From: Mycobacterium pseudokansasii
Lineage (GTDB): Bacteria > Actinomycetota > Actinomycetes > Mycobacteriales > Mycobacteriaceae
Reading direction: 5' to 3'
Assembly: GCF_900566075.1 (NCBI RefSeq)
Contig: NZ_UPHU01000001.1
Span: 310,001-374,000 of the forward strand
Length of the DNA: 64,000 nucleotides
Made by a program: the position numbers and the translations under genes. Of this stretch, positions 19,877 through 29,896 are shown in pieces. How positions within the stretch are numbered: position 1 is the stretch's first letter; the number at the start of each line of letters is the position of its first letter. The notes under the pieces were generated by a model. That model was not told the origin of the DNA, did no database searches, and saw only the letters and a list, made by a program, of their open reading frames with translations.

Positions 19877-22791
19877 CCACTGCTCGCGCCGAGAACCGTT
19901 CTTTCACCGATAGGATCGCGGGATTCATCCGCGATTGGTCGGTGCCGATCGCATTCGTGTGGTTGCTGGTCGCGGTCTTCACCAACGTGTTCGTTCCGCA
20001 ACTGGAGAAGGTCGGCGAAGCCCACAACGTCGGGTTGAGTTCTCCGGACGCTCCGTCGCTGCAGGCGATGAAGCGCATGGGAAAGGTGTTCGGCGAGTTC
20101 GACTCCGACAGCGCGGCGATGATCGTGCTCGAAGGAGAGCAGACCCTGGGCGCCGATGCGCACCGGTACTACGACACCCTAGTCCGCGGGCTGTCCGCCG
20201 ACACCGCCCACGTGCAACACGTCCAGGACTTCTGGGGCGATCCGCTGACCGCGGCGGGCTCGCAGAGCAACGACGGCAAGGCTGCCTATGTGCAGGTGTA
20301 TCTGGCCGGCAACCAAGGTGAGACGCTGTCGCTGGAATCGGTGAACGCGGTGCGCGACATCGTCGATCACACCCCGGCACCGTCCGGCGTCAAGGCTCAC
20401 GTCACCGGCGCGGCACCGCTGTTCGCCGACCAACTCTTGGTGGGCAGCAAGGGCATCGCGAAGGTCACCCTGATCACCCTTGCCGTCATCATCGTCATGC
20501 TGCTGATCATCTACCGATCGATCGTGGCCACGATCCTGGTGCTGTTCACCGTGCTCATCGAACTGACCGCAGCCCGCGGTGTGGTGGCGTTGTTGGCCAA
20601 CGCCGGGATCATCGGGCTTTCGACGTTCGCGACTAACCTGCTCACCCTGCTCGTCATCGCCGCGGGTACCGACTATGCGATCTTCCTGCTTGGCCGCTAC
20701 CACGAAGCCCGCCACGCCGGTGCGGACCGACAAACCGCCTTCCATACCACCTATCGCTCCACCGCACACGTGATCTTGGGCTCGGGACTGACAGTGGCCG
20801 GCGCAGTGCTCTGCCTGAGTTTCACCCGGCTCCCGTATTTCCAAAGTATGGGTCCCCCAGGCGCCATCGGAGTACTCGTCGCCCTGGCCGCCGCGCTGAC
20901 GCTGGCCCCCGCCGTACTGGCCGTAGGCTCCGCGTTCGGTCTGCTCGAACCCCGACGCGCGATGCAAACACGCGGATGGCGGCGCATCGGCACCGCGGTG
21001 GTCCGCTGGCCCGGACCGGTTCTGGTGGTGACCGTCGCGGTGGCCGCGGTGGGCCTGCTGGCCCTACCTGGTTACCAGGCCAGCTACGACGAGCGGCGCT
21101 ACCTGCCCGCCGACGCGCCAGCCAACGCCGGCTACGCCGCCGCCGAACGGCACTTCTCCCAGGCCCGGCTCAACCCCGAACTGGTGATGATCGAAACGAA
21201 CCACGACCTGCGCACCCCGGCCGACATGATCGTCCTGGAACGCATCGCCAAGGCCATCTTCCACACCAAAGGCATCGCCCAAGTCCAATCCATCACCCGG
21301 CCATTGGGCACCCCGCTGGACCACAGTTCCATCCCGTTCCAAATCAGCGCCCAAAGCGCCGGCCAGATTCAGAATCTGCCCTACCAGCAAGCACGCGCCA
21401 ACGACCTGCTCACCCAGGTCGCCGAGATCGACAACACCATTGGCATCCTCAAACGGCAATACGCACTCCAACAGCAGGCCAGCGCCGCCACCGCCGAACA
21501 AACCCAGGCGTTCCACGACACCGTTGTCACGGTGAACGAACTGCGCGACAAGATTGCGGACTTCGACGACTTCTTTCGACCGATTCGCAGCTATTTCTAC
21601 TGGGAAAGCCATTGCTACGACATCCCGATCTGCGCCGCGCTGCGCTCCATCCTGGACGCGCTCGACGGAATCGACGCGCTCACCGACCAATTCGGCAACA
21701 TCACGGCCAGTCTGGACAGACTGAACGCACTGCAGCCGCAGCTGCTCGCGCTGATCCCACCCCAGATCGCCAGCCAGGAAACCAACCGCGATCTCGCGGC
21801 AACCAACTACGCCACGCAGTCGGGAATCAACGCCCAAAGCGAGGCCGCCCTGCAGAATGCCACCGCCCTCGGACAAGCCTTCGACGCCGCCAAGAACGAT
21901 GATTCCTTCTACCTGCCGCCCGACGTGTTCTCCAACCCTGAATTCCAACGCGGCCTCAAACTGTTCCTCTCCCCAGACGGCCATGCCGCCCGCATGATCA
22001 TCACCCACGACGGCGACCCCGCCACCCCCGCAGGCATTGCCCACATCGACGCCATCCGCGACGCGGCCACCGAAGCCGTCAAGGGCACCCCCCTGGGCAA
22101 CGCCGACATCTACATCGGCGGCACCGCCGCCACCTACAAAGACATCAGCGACGCCGCGAAATACGACCTGATGATCGCAGGCATCGCCGCACTGAGCCTC
22201 ATCCTGCTCATCATGGTCTCGGTCACCCGCAGCCTGGTGGCCGCCCTGGTCATCGTCGGCACGGTCGCTTTATCCCTCGGCGCGTCGTTCGGGCTGTCGG
22301 TGCTGGTCTGGCAAGACCTCGTCGGCATCCCCCTGCTGTGGATCGTGCTTGCCCTGTCGGTCATCTTGCTGCTGGCGGTCGGCTCGGACTACAACCTGCT
22401 GCTGATCTCGCGGTTCAAGGAGGAAATCGGGGCAGGGCTGAACACCGGCATTATTCGGGCCATGGCCGGTTCGGGCTCGGTCGTCACCTCCGCCGGCCTG
22501 GTGTTCGCCGCGACCATGGCCTCCTTCATGTTCAGCGACCTGCGCGCGATCGGGCAGGTCGGTACCACCATCGCACTCGGCCTGCTCTTCGACACCCTCA
22601 TCGTGCGCGCGTTCATGACACCGTCCATCGCCGCCCTGCTCGGGCGCTGGTTCTGGTGGCCGCTACGGGTACGCCCCCGCCCCAGCAGCCAGATGCTGCG
22701 CCCCTACGGACCCCGCCCCGCAGTACGCCAACTACTGCTCTGGGACGACGACGACCCGGCATCGCCACACCCTATTAGGCACCGAGCATGA
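19873..22791 (+). CDS. MmpL-family RND transporter, MmpL4/MmpL5 type
   Basis: A 972-residue transporter with 12 predicted membrane helices. Proton-relay pairs are in [17 protein letters not shown] and [17 protein letters not shown]. The second periplasmic domain holds a long coiled coil (about residues 500-690, rich in Gln/Ala) with a conserved Cys pair in [15 protein letters not shown]; this insertion marks the cluster that works with MmpS (siderophore, GPL, drug export). Unlike mmpL3 and mmpL11, it is not in the syntenic position of any M. tuberculosis mmpL. It is translationally coupled to mmpS. Substrate unknown. Confidence 0.9.
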   Translation: MTTARAENRSFTDRIAGFIRDWSVPIAFVWLLVAVFTNVFVPQLEKVGEAHNVGLSSPDAPSLQAMKRMGKVFGEFDSDSAAMIVLEGEQTLGADAHRYYDTLVRGLSADTAHVQHVQDFWGDPLTAAGSQSNDGKAAYVQVYLAGNQGETLSLESVNAVRDIVDHTPAPSGVKAHVTGAAPLFADQLLVGSKGIAKVTLITLAVIIVMLLIIYRSIVATILVLFTVLIELTAARGVVALLANAGIIGLSTFATNLLTLLVIAAGTDYAIFLLGRYHEARHAGADRQTAFHTTYRSTAHVILGSGLTVAGAVLCLSFTRLPYFQSMGPPGAIGVLVALAAALTLAPAVLAVGSAFGLLEPRRAMQTRGWRRIGTAVVRWPGPVLVVTVAVAAVGLLALPGYQASYDERRYLPADAPANAGYAAAERHFSQARLNPELVMIETNHDLRTPADMIVLERIAKAIFHTKGIAQVQSITRPLGTPLDHSSIPFQISAQSAGQIQNLPYQQARANDLLTQVAEIDNTIGILKRQYALQQQASAATAEQTQAFHDTVVTVNELRDKIADFDDFFRPIRSYFYWESHCYDIPICAALRSILDALDGIDALTDQFGNITASLDRLNALQPQLLALIPPQIASQETNRDLAATNYATQSGINAQSEAALQNATALGQAFDAAKNDDSFYLPPDVFSNPEFQRGLKLFLSPDGHAARMIITHDGDPATPAGIAHIDAIRDAATEAVKGTPLGNADIYIGGTAATYKDISDAAKYDLMIAGIAALSLILLIMVSVTRSLVAALVIVGTVALSLGASFGLSVLVWQDLVGIPLLWIVLALSVILLLAVGSDYNLLLISRFKEEIGAGLNTGIIRAMAGSGSVVTSAGLVFAATMASFMFSDLRAIGQVGTTIALGLLFDTLIVRAFMTPSIAALLGRWFWWPLRVRPRPSSQMLRPYGPRPAVRQLLLWDDDDPASPHPIRHRA

Positions 22792-22930
22792 CACCCACAC
22801 CGTCCAGCGAACCCCTGCGCGGCCAGCGCCATCGCCACCACCGTGTCCAAACGGTCCGCCGATCGCCTGTCCTGGCCGGGTGGGCGTCGGCTGCTCGCGT
22901 ACAAACCGAGCCTGGCAGGGGAACGGTGCG

Positions 22931-23437
22931 ATGACCACCGACCTCGCCGGCGCACTGACCATCGTGGCCGTCGTCGCGGCAGCGTTATTTGCTGGCGTCG
23001 CCGCGGTGTTCGTCCGCCGGCTGCTGCGCCGCCCACCAACACCGGTCAGCGAACAACACCGCGCGGCATCCCTGGTTCTCAGGAAAGTACGCTGCCGGGC
23101 TGCACTGAGCCCCGACGAACGGGACTTCGCTGCTCAGCTCATTGCCGACCGCCGCAACCCGGCGGCCTATTGTCTGCCCGCGGCGCTGTTCGCGGTCGGA
23201 TGCCTCTACGTCTTCGCCAGCCTGCATCAACTCCACGGACACCCGCCCTCACTGCGCACCTGGATCGGGCTGCTGCCCATGCTGGGAGCCACCAACCTCG
23301 CCCTGCAGATGCTGCGCATCGCCCGGCTCGCTTCGCGCCTGCGCGACATCACAATAAATGCCCACAGCCAAATCGCCGAAGAACCCTTCGAGCCAACATC
23401 GTTCGGCAAGCACACCGGTGAGGAGACCATCCGTTGA
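22931..23437 (+). CDS. Small two- to three-helix membrane protein of unknown function
   Basis: A 168-residue protein with a membrane helix at about 6-30 (GALTIVAVVAAALFAGVAAVFV), a charged middle part (SLVLRKVRCRAALSPDERDFAAQLIADRR), two further hydrophobic helices at about 78-95 and 108-128, and a polar tail. I do not recognise a named family. The ATG has GCAGGGGAACGG just upstream. Its stop overlaps the start of the FAD monooxygenase by 4 bp, so the two are co-translated and the protein may anchor or support that enzyme. Confidence 0.7.
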   Translation: MTTDLAGALTIVAVVAAALFAGVAAVFVRRLLRRPPTPVSEQHRAASLVLRKVRCRAALSPDERDFAAQLIADRRNPAAYCLPAALFAVGCLYVFASLHQLHGHPPSLRTWIGLLPMLGATNLALQMLRIARLASRLRDITINAHSQIAEEPFEPTSFGKHTGEETIR

Positions 23438-24972
23438 AAGACGTCCTAGTGGTGGGCGCAGGCCCCACCGGATTGGTGAGCGCGCTGATCTTGGCGCGGC
23501 GCGGAATAGCGGTGACAATCATCGACCGAAAAAGCGGCCCGACCCCAGAATCACGTGCAATGGGCGTGCACGCGCGCACCCTGGAGTTCTACCGTCAACT
23601 GCAGTTCGGTGACGCTGTCGCCGAACAGGGCGTACAAGCCGCCACCATCCACGTCCGCGCAGGTGAACACGACACAGCGCGCTTTTCGCTCGCCGAGATG
23701 GGAGCCGGGCTCAGTCCATATCCGTTCCTCTTGTGCTTCGCCCAAGATCAGCACGAGCGCTTCCTGCTCGACCGCCTGGTGGAGGTTGGTGTGTCGGTGC
23801 ACTGGGGCGTCGAGCTGCAACGACTGATCGATCACGGTGACGGCGGAGTCGAGGTGCATACCGGCGCTACCGGATCGAACGAGCCGACCGAGCGGTACCG
23901 CTACGTCGTCGGCTGCGATGGCGCCCACGGACGCGTTCGCGAATGCCTGGGCATCGGATTTCCCGGGGGAACCTCCGACCAGCTGTTCTACGTCGCCGAC
24001 GCCGCCGTCCCTGAAGCCCACGGCAACGACGTCTACGTCAGCCTCAGCACGCAGGGGGTAGGCCTGATGATGCCGGTACGATCCACCGGCACTAAGCGCT
24101 TGATCGGGCTGGCGCCATCTCAAGCGCGCCATCAGCCCGTTGTGAAATGGAATGACGTTGCCGCCCACGTGCAGTCGTTGTTGGGATTACAGGTCGACCG
24201 TCCTAACTGGTTCTCCACCTATCGCGTGCATCATCGGGTCGCTTCGCACTTTCGCCGCGGGCGAGTCTTCATCGCCGGCGACGCCGGACACATCCACAGT
24301 CCCACGGGCGGCCAAGGAATGAACACCGGAATCGGCGATGCGGTGAACTTGTCATGGAAACTCGCCGAGGTCCTTCACGAGCGCGCCGACAGTGCCCTGC
24401 TGGACACCTACGAACAAGAACGCATTCCCTTCGCCCGAGCGCTGATCGCTACCACCGATCGGGTCTTCCAGTTCCTCGTCGACGAAGGCCGCACCCCACG
24501 CCTTCTGCGCAGCCAAGTTGCGCCGCGCATGCTGTCGCTGATCGCGCGATTCGCCGTAACGCGGCGAGTGATGTTCAAGGCGCTCTCACAAATCCACATC
24601 TCCTACCACGACTGTGCTTTCAACACGGGCAAGGCCGGTCGCGTTCGCGGCGGTGACCGGCTGCCGTGGATCCCGAGCGCCGACGGCGACAACTTCGAGC
24701 CTCTCCGCTCGTTATCGTGGCAACTCCACGTCTACGGGCAAGCCCATCCCCGGATCCTCGATGCCGCTGAACATCTGGCACTGGCTACCCACCAATTCAA
24801 CTTCACCGACACAGCGAGACGTGCCGGCGTGGCGCGCAACGCCGCCTACCTCGTGCGTCCAGACGGCTACGTCGCAGTCGCTATGCATGGTTCCGACCCG
24901 CAGCCCCTCACCGCCTACGTCCAGCGTTGGGGCCTTCGATTCGACGGCGCACCGCCACCGACAAGTCCATGA
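23434..24972 (+). CDS. FAD-dependent aromatic-hydroxylase-type monooxygenase
   Basis: A 512-residue flavoprotein monooxygenase of the PHBH/MhpA/PheA group. The Rossmann motif VVGAGPTGLVSALILARRG is at the N terminus, the DG motif is GCDGAHGRVRECLG (about residues 162-175), and the GD motif is RVFIAGDAGHIHSPTGGQG (about 276-294). The C-terminal 120 residues are a thioredoxin-like domain as in phenol or polyketide hydroxylases. TTG start with GAGGAG about 10 bases upstream, overlapping the preceding stop. It is the last gene of the mmpS/L island; likely substrate is an aromatic or polyketide ring. Resistance to a drug by hydroxylation, as in Rox enzymes, is an alternative. Confidence 0.85.
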   Translation: MKDVLVVGAGPTGLVSALILARRGIAVTIIDRKSGPTPESRAMGVHARTLEFYRQLQFGDAVAEQGVQAATIHVRAGEHDTARFSLAEMGAGLSPYPFLLCFAQDQHERFLLDRLVEVGVSVHWGVELQRLIDHGDGGVEVHTGATGSNEPTERYRYVVGCDGAHGRVRECLGIGFPGGTSDQLFYVADAAVPEAHGNDVYVSLSTQGVGLMMPVRSTGTKRLIGLAPSQARHQPVVKWNDVAAHVQSLLGLQVDRPNWFSTYRVHHRVASHFRRGRVFIAGDAGHIHSPTGGQGMNTGIGDAVNLSWKLAEVLHERADSALLDTYEQERIPFARALIATTDRVFQFLVDEGRTPRLLRSQVAPRMLSLIARFAVTRRVMFKALSQIHISYHDCAFNTGKAGRVRGGDRLPWIPSADGDNFEPLRSLSWQLHVYGQAHPRILDAAEHLALATHQFNFTDTARRAGVARNAAYLVRPDGYVAVAMHGSDPQPLTAYVQRWGLRFDGAPPPTSP

Positions 24973-25018
24973 GCGACCCCTCCTCGTCGACCGCAACCGT
25001 CTTAGGGAGTGTGATGAA

Positions 25019-25303
25019 TTAACTTAGTGGATCTCGGGCGTGTCGGGGTTCGGGGTTGAGGGTGTAGTTCCACTCGTCGTGGAATGCATGGCGCGCCAGG
25101 GTGCCTTGTGCTTCAAGGGCTTTGATCTGCTTGTCGGGGATCTTGATGCCTTTGGGGTATTCGCCGTCGTCGAGTTCGGCGCGGACGGTGAGTCCGGTGC
25201 TGGTAGTGGTCGCGGCGATGGTCTCGACGATCACCTCGTGGCTGGTCAGTGGCCTGCCGCGCCAGTTCATCGAGATATGGGCAAATAATCGGTGCTCTAT
25301 CTT
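25019..25303 (-). pseudogene. ISAzo13-type transposase, C-terminal fragment
   Basis: Read on the minus strand, the frame gives KIEHRLFAHISMNWRGRPL, then HEVIVETIAATTTSTGL and WNYTLNP at the end. This is the C terminus of the ISAzo13 (Rhodopirellula-type DDE) transposase family. Homology stops at the Lys codon 25301-25303, exactly where intron-like sequence begins, so about four fifths of the gene is missing. The sequence just after the stop codon (around 25000-25018) may be one end of the insertion sequence, but no matching second end was found. Confidence 0.8.
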
Positions 25304-26735
25304 GTGAAAGCGGCCGGGATAAACCGGTATGGAGGAAGAGATGCAGGAGCTCTACGCCGAAGGGCTAGCGACCCGCGGCGGCCCCGCGTCATGCGTCGAC
25401 GACCCGCGAGGGCGTGGCGAAGCGTTGACAGGGGGTACGTGCAGGCCGGGCTATTGAGCCGCGAAATGATGCGATCGGGGTGCCCACGTTGTACAAGAGG
25501 CGGAAGGCAACATCGCTGGCGGCGCTTTCGCGAGCCGTTGGTGGACCCCGCGTGGTCAAAGATCCATGGCATGTACGGAACCTCCATACGCGAGAACCGG
25601 GAGATCCCACCCTGACCAGGCTGCTGATCACGGGCTGGGTCGCTCAGGGAGCACAGGGTGGTACGCCTGAGATGTACGAGTGTGGGAAGTCGGATCGCTC
25701 CGTAGTACCTGCGAACCCACCGAACAAGGCCACGGCCGCGGAGGTGGGGGAGGAAAGGGAGCGAGCCAAGGGGGAACGCGGACAGCAAAACGCATCCCGG
25801 ACTCAGTGCCGGAGCTGGTGCGTCTAATGCGCTGGGCCGTGTGCGTGAAGTAGCACGACGGGGTAAGGATGCGCGGTTCACTACGCTGCTGCATCACGTC
25901 ACACTGTTTCGGCTGCGGGCGGCATATTGGGCGATCAGTCCGAAGGCGGCGCCGGGGGTGGACCGGGTGACGTGGGATGACTATGGACGGAATCTAGAGG
26001 CCAACCTTCAGGATCTGCATGGTCGGGTGCAGTCGGGACGTTACTGGGCGAAGCCGTCGAGGCGGGTGTACATCCCGAAACCCGATGGTCGTTTACGACC
26101 GTTGGGGATCGCGTCGCTGGAGGACAAGATCGTTCAGCGAGCGGCCGTCGAGGTGCTCAACGCCGTCTACGAGGTGGATTTCCGGGGGTTCTCGTATGGG
26201 TTCCGGCCGGGGCGCGGCCCGCGTGATGCGTTGGACGCTCTGGCGGTCGGGATGGAACGAAAGCGGGTGAACTGGGTGCTCGACGCGGACAACCAGAACT
26301 TTTTCGGCCAAATTGATCATTCCTGGCTGCGAAGGTTTGTCGAGCACCGAATCGCGGGCAAACGGATTAGGCGGCTGATCGGTAAGTGGTTGGCCTCCGG
26401 GGTGATCGAGGATGGACGGTGGTCGGCGTGCGAGGAGGGTTCACCGCAGGGGGCATCGGCATCGCCGTTGCTCGCGAACGTGTACCTGCACTACGTGTTC
26501 GACCTGTGGGCCGACTATTGGAGACGTCACCACGCAAACGGAGATGTCATCATCGTCCGATTCGCCGATGACTTCATCGTCGGGTTTCAATACGAGGAGG
26601 ATGCGCGGCGATTCCTCGGCGAGCAACGCGAACGGTTCGCGGGGTTCGGGCTGGGGCTGCATCCAGAGACGACGCGGCTGATCGAATTCGGGCGGCGTGC
26701 CGTCATCGATCGCAGGCGTCGGGGTCTGGGCAAGC
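25304..26735 (+). mobile_element. Group II intron, 3'-truncated
   Basis: The stretch starts with GTGAAAG at the break in the ISAzo13 transposase; group II introns begin with GUGYG-like sequence, so this fits only partly. About 540 bases without a normal gene follow, as expected of ribozyme domains I-III. Within them lies the small frame 25329-25457 (MEEEMQELYAEGLATRGG...), and a second one with GRQHRWRRFREPLVDPA; both patterns recur in leaders of this intron class. Then comes the reverse transcriptase. The RT is cut off before the maturase domain and I find no domain V stem, so the intron cannot splice by itself. The 3' boundary (26690-26735) is approximate. Confidence 0.7.
25841..26735 (+). 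pseudogene. ltrA: Group II intron reverse transcriptase, truncated
   Basis: About 298 residues of an LtrA-type reverse transcriptase. The RT blocks are in order: YIPKPDGRLRPLGIASLEDK, FRGFSYGFRPGRGPRDAL, WVLDADNQNFFGQIDH, GSPQGASASPLLANVYLHY, and VIIVRFADDFIVGF. The catalytic aspartates (DAD and FADD) are kept. After LIEFGRRAVIDRRRRGLGK the protein should continue into the thumb and maturase (domain X) but instead reads into a different gene, in a frame that stays open to 27133. At the 5' end the usual MRWAV start (ATG 25827) is in another frame and ends at TAG after MRWAVCVK, so a small deletion probably also broke the start. Non-functional in cis. Confidence 0.85.
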
Positions 26736-26927
26736 ACCGGCGACATGCTCACCGTCGACCTCAGCGCGGTGGAGTACCTGGACAGCAAGGCCATCAACGC
26801 CCTCTACCTGCACGCCGATCACCTGCGCCTGGTCGTGAGTTCGCACATGATGCCGGTCCTGCAGATCAGCGGTCTGACCGAACTGATCAGCGTGGAGCCC
26901 GCAGCGCCGCCGCCCGCGATCACCTGA
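26697..26927 (+). pseudogene. STAS-domain (anti-anti-sigma) protein, C-terminal half
   Basis: The frame reads DMLTVDLSAVEYLDSKAINALYLHADHL and then LQISGLTELISVEP, the second half of a STAS domain like those of mycobacterial sigma-factor antagonist-antagonists; the Ser after LD is the usual phosphorylation site. The first half of the domain is absent, replaced by group II intron sequence. The first 12 codons of this frame belong to the junction and may be intron. No start codon with a ribosome site is evident, so it is listed as a remnant. Confidence 0.7.
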
Positions 26928-27068
26928 GCGTCGTCGGATTCGGCCGGTTTCGACAGCTGATGGTCTTTCGTGACCGGGTAGATACACTCCCGGCTCGAGG
27001 GTGGCTGGCGGTGCCGGGGCGCAGCTGCCACCATTCGGTGTCGGTGTCATGCGACCGAGCAGGAGGCT

Positions 27069-28136
27069 ATGACGGGGCAGGGGTATCGGCTTTTCGTCGA
27101 CGAACTGACGCGCCTCGCTGGCCGAACCGGTGACCAGCGGGTGCAGCCGATCGCCGCGCGCGTCGCGGAACCGCTGCGGGTGGCGGTCCGCGGGCGCCGG
27201 GGGGTGGGTTGCCGCACGGTGGAGCGTGCCCTGGCTGGCGCGGGACTGCCGCTGGCGTCGTCGGCCTTCTCGGCCGGCGCCGCCGACGTCCAGTTGTACG
27301 TCCTGGCGGAGGCGCTCAAACCCGAGGACCGCGACGCCATAGCCGCCGTGGGCGAGGCCCGGCAGCCGCTGGTGATCGTGCTGAACAAGGCAGATCTGAG
27401 TGGGTTCGGCGGGGCCGGGCCGATGGCCGCGGCGCAGACCCGCTGCGCGCACTTTTCCGCGCTGGTCGGTCTTCCCGTGGTACCGATGATCGGGCTGCTC
27501 GCCGCCGCGGCATTCGACGATCTCGATGAGGCCTGCTGGCTCGCGTTGCGCGCGCTGGCCGCCCACCCCGACGGCCTGAACTGCCTCAACGGATCCTTCG
27601 ACGGCTTCCTGACGGCGGCGCTCACGGTGTCGATCCCGATGCGGAGGCGGCTGCTGGAGGCCCTCGACCTGTTCGGCATGGCACTTGGCGTCGCAGCGGT
27701 GCGCCGCGGCGCAACGCCGACGGGAGTACAGGCCCTGCTGCGCCGGGCCAGCGGTGTCGACGCCGTCGTCGCCCAGGTGATGGTCGCCGGTGGCCCGACG
27801 CGCTATCGCCGCATACTCGAAGCCGTCACGGCGCTCGAGGCGATGGCCGTGACGGACGACCGCATAGCGCGATGTTTATCCGGCGACCACACCGTGCTCG
27901 CCCGGATGAGCGCCGCCCTCGACGCGGTGTCCGCGCAGCACCTCGAACCGGAAGACATCGCGTCCGACGATCTGGCTGCGCTGTTACGGCGGGCGATGCG
28001 ATGGCAGCATCACCGCAGTTCCCGCGGTGGTCGGGCCGCCCGCGTGGACGCCGCCTGCGGTGCCGACATCGTCAGAGGATTGCTTCGGCTCTGGTCGCGG
28101 GCGGGAGGGTCAGTCGAGTCAGGGGGATACGGGTGA
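27069..28136 (+). CDS. GTPase-like protein with degenerate P-loop (Rv0209-like)
   Basis: A 355-residue protein. The N-terminal part looks like a small GTPase domain: a P-loop-like GRRGVGCRT (residues 42-50) in which the invariant Lys is replaced by Cys, and a clear G4 motif LNKADLSGF at about residue 104. A helical C-terminal half follows, rich in Ala and Arg. Orthologous in position to Rv0209. AGCAGGAGG lies just before the ATG. Its stop overlaps the GTG of the next gene by 4 bp, so the two are made together, reminiscent of paired dynamin-like GTPases. Nucleotide hydrolysis is doubtful given the missing Lys. Confidence 0.8.
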   Translation: MTGQGYRLFVDELTRLAGRTGDQRVQPIAARVAEPLRVAVRGRRGVGCRTVERALAGAGLPLASSAFSAGAADVQLYVLAEALKPEDRDAIAAVGEARQPLVIVLNKADLSGFGGAGPMAAAQTRCAHFSALVGLPVVPMIGLLAAAAFDDLDEACWLALRALAAHPDGLNCLNGSFDGFLTAALTVSIPMRRRLLEALDLFGMALGVAAVRRGATPTGVQALLRRASGVDAVVAQVMVAGGPTRYRRILEAVTALEAMAVTDDRIARCLSGDHTVLARMSAALDAVSAQHLEPEDIASDDLAALLRRAMRWQHHRSSRGGRAARVDAACGADIVRGLLRLWSRAGGSVESGGYG

Positions 28137-29695
28137 TCGGGGCGGCCCGGGAAGACCCGGCCGCCCGGGTCGACGCGCTGGTGGCGGCGATCGGCCCCAA
28201 GGTGGGTCCGCCGGTGATCCGTCGCCGCAACGTGGTGCTGGTGACCGGCCCTTGGCTGGCCGGCGTCAGCAGCGTGGTAGCCGCTCTGCGGCATCGGGCG
28301 CCGCAACATGAGTTCGTCGAACCGCCGGAGCTGGCGCCCGGCGACGCGCCGACTGCGGTGGTGTTCGTAGTCTCCGCGGCGGCCCCGCTGACCGAATCCG
28401 ACTGCGCGCTGCTGGATGCCGCCGCCGAGCACACCGACGTGGTGATCGGGGTGGCGTCGAAGGTCGACGTGCACCGCCGCTGGCGAGAGTTGCTGGCGGC
28501 GGACCGGGCCACGCTGGCGGCGCATGCGCCTCGTTACGCCGAGGTGCCGTGGGTGGGTGCGGCCGCCGCGCCACAGCTGGGGCAGCCGCGGATGGACGAC
28601 CTGGTCGCCGTACTGCTCAGTCAGCTCGCCGATCCGGACATCGCCCGGCGCAACAGGCTGCGTGCCTGGGAATGGCGGCTGCAGACGGTCGCGCAGCGGT
28701 TCCGGCGCGACGCCGAAGGCGCCGGCCGCAAGGCGCGGGTGGATGCCCTGCGTGCGGAACGCAGTGCGGCCCTGCGGCATCGGCGTCAGTCGAGAACAGA
28801 GCACGCCATCGCGCTGCGCGGTCAGGTCCAGCAGGCCCGGGTCCAATTGTCCTACTTTGCCCGCAACCGTTGTTCATCGATACGTGTCGAGCTGCAGGAG
28901 GACATCGCGGTCCTGCCCCGGCGCAAGACTGCCGAGTTCGAAGAGCACACCCGCGGCCGGGTCGCCGGAGCGCTCACCGAGGTGAGCGAGGCCGTCCACC
29001 AAAGGCTCGCCGACGTGGCGCAGGCGCTGAGCGTGCCCATCGGGCTTCCACCCGGCGAAACCCTTCCGACGGTCGCCCTTCCGGCCCCGCCGTTGAGGTC
29101 CCGGCGGTTGGAGACCCGGCTCATGGTGGTGTTGGGTGCCGGCTTCGGACTCGGTGTGGCACTGACGCTGAGCCGGTTGCTGGCCGGACTGGCGCCCCGG
29201 TTCAACGCCTGGCTGAACCCCTGGCTGACGGGGGCCGGGATCGTCGGATGTGTGGCGGTCGGGTTGGTGTTGACGCTGTGGGTGGTCCACACCCGCGCCT
29301 TGCTGAGCGACCGCGCCGTGCTGGATCGCTGGACGGGTGACGTGATGGCGGCGCTGAGGTGCGTGCTGGACGAACTGGTCGCCGGTCGGGTGCTGGCCGC
29401 CGAGTCGCTGCTGAGCACCGCGCTGAGCGGACGCGACGAGGCCGAGCACGCCCGGGTGGCCCACCAGGTCAGCGTGATCGACGCCGAACTACGCGAACAC
29501 ACCATCGCCGCGGCGCGAGCCGCCGCCCTGCGGGACCGGGAACTGCCCGCCATTCAAGCCGCGCTCGACGCGGTGCGTAAAGAACTGGGCGAACCGGGTA
29601 TACCCACGGTTGGCACCCGATCCGAGGGCGTCGGCATTACTGGTGGCGCGCCAGCAGCCGAGGGCAGCAACAACAGCAAATGTGAAGGATATTGA
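28133..29695 (+). CDS. Dynamin-like/GTPase-related membrane protein (Rv0210-like)
   Basis: A 520-residue protein. A nucleotide-binding-like start (NVVLVTGPWLAGVSSVVAAL, residues about 33-52) again lacks the P-loop Lys; ASKVDVHRRW may stand for G4 motif NKxD. A long helical, Arg-rich region follows (about 175-310), then two membrane helices (about 335-357 and 372-395) and a C-terminal coiled-coil-like segment. This is the layout of bacterial dynamin-like or YfjP-type membrane GTPase relatives. Translationally coupled to the preceding partner, with which it probably forms a membrane-associated pair. Orthologous in position to Rv0210. Confidence 0.8.
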   Translation: MIGAAREDPAARVDALVAAIGPKVGPPVIRRRNVVLVTGPWLAGVSSVVAALRHRAPQHEFVEPPELAPGDAPTAVVFVVSAAAPLTESDCALLDAAAEHTDVVIGVASKVDVHRRWRELLAADRATLAAHAPRYAEVPWVGAAAAPQLGQPRMDDLVAVLLSQLADPDIARRNRLRAWEWRLQTVAQRFRRDAEGAGRKARVDALRAERSAALRHRRQSRTEHAIALRGQVQQARVQLSYFARNRCSSIRVELQEDIAVLPRRKTAEFEEHTRGRVAGALTEVSEAVHQRLADVAQALSVPIGLPPGETLPTVALPAPPLRSRRLETRLMVVLGAGFGLGVALTLSRLLAGLAPRFNAWLNPWLTGAGIVGCVAVGLVLTLWVVHTRALLSDRAVLDRWTGDVMAALRCVLDELVAGRVLAAESLLSTALSGRDEAEHARVAHQVSVIDAELREHTIAAARAAALRDRELPAIQAALDAVRKELGEPGIPTVGTRSEGVGITGGAPAAEGSNNSKCEGY

Positions 29696-29896
29696 TCCTT
29701 CTGAATCGGTCTTGTGAGGAGGCTTATACCCGCCCTGGCCTTCCGCGACAAGTGATGCACGATAACCTGTATTAATAAGCACACCGGGTCAACAGTCGTG
29801 CTAGCGAACGCATAAACCGACCCCAGATGGATCCCCGAAGCCCGATACCAGCCGACAACTAGCCGCAGATACGCAGCAGAATCTCAGGAGAGTTCG

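Noticed and set aside
25292..25615. 107-codon frame over the intron leader
   Set aside because: This region is best read as the RNA domains of a group II intron; frames of this kind recur in such leaders without being shown to be genes.
26930..27068. Possible SigF-type promoter (GTTT and GGGTAG) before the Rv0209 homologue
   Set aside because: The spacing between the two elements is about 25 bases, too long for the SigF pattern of 15-17.
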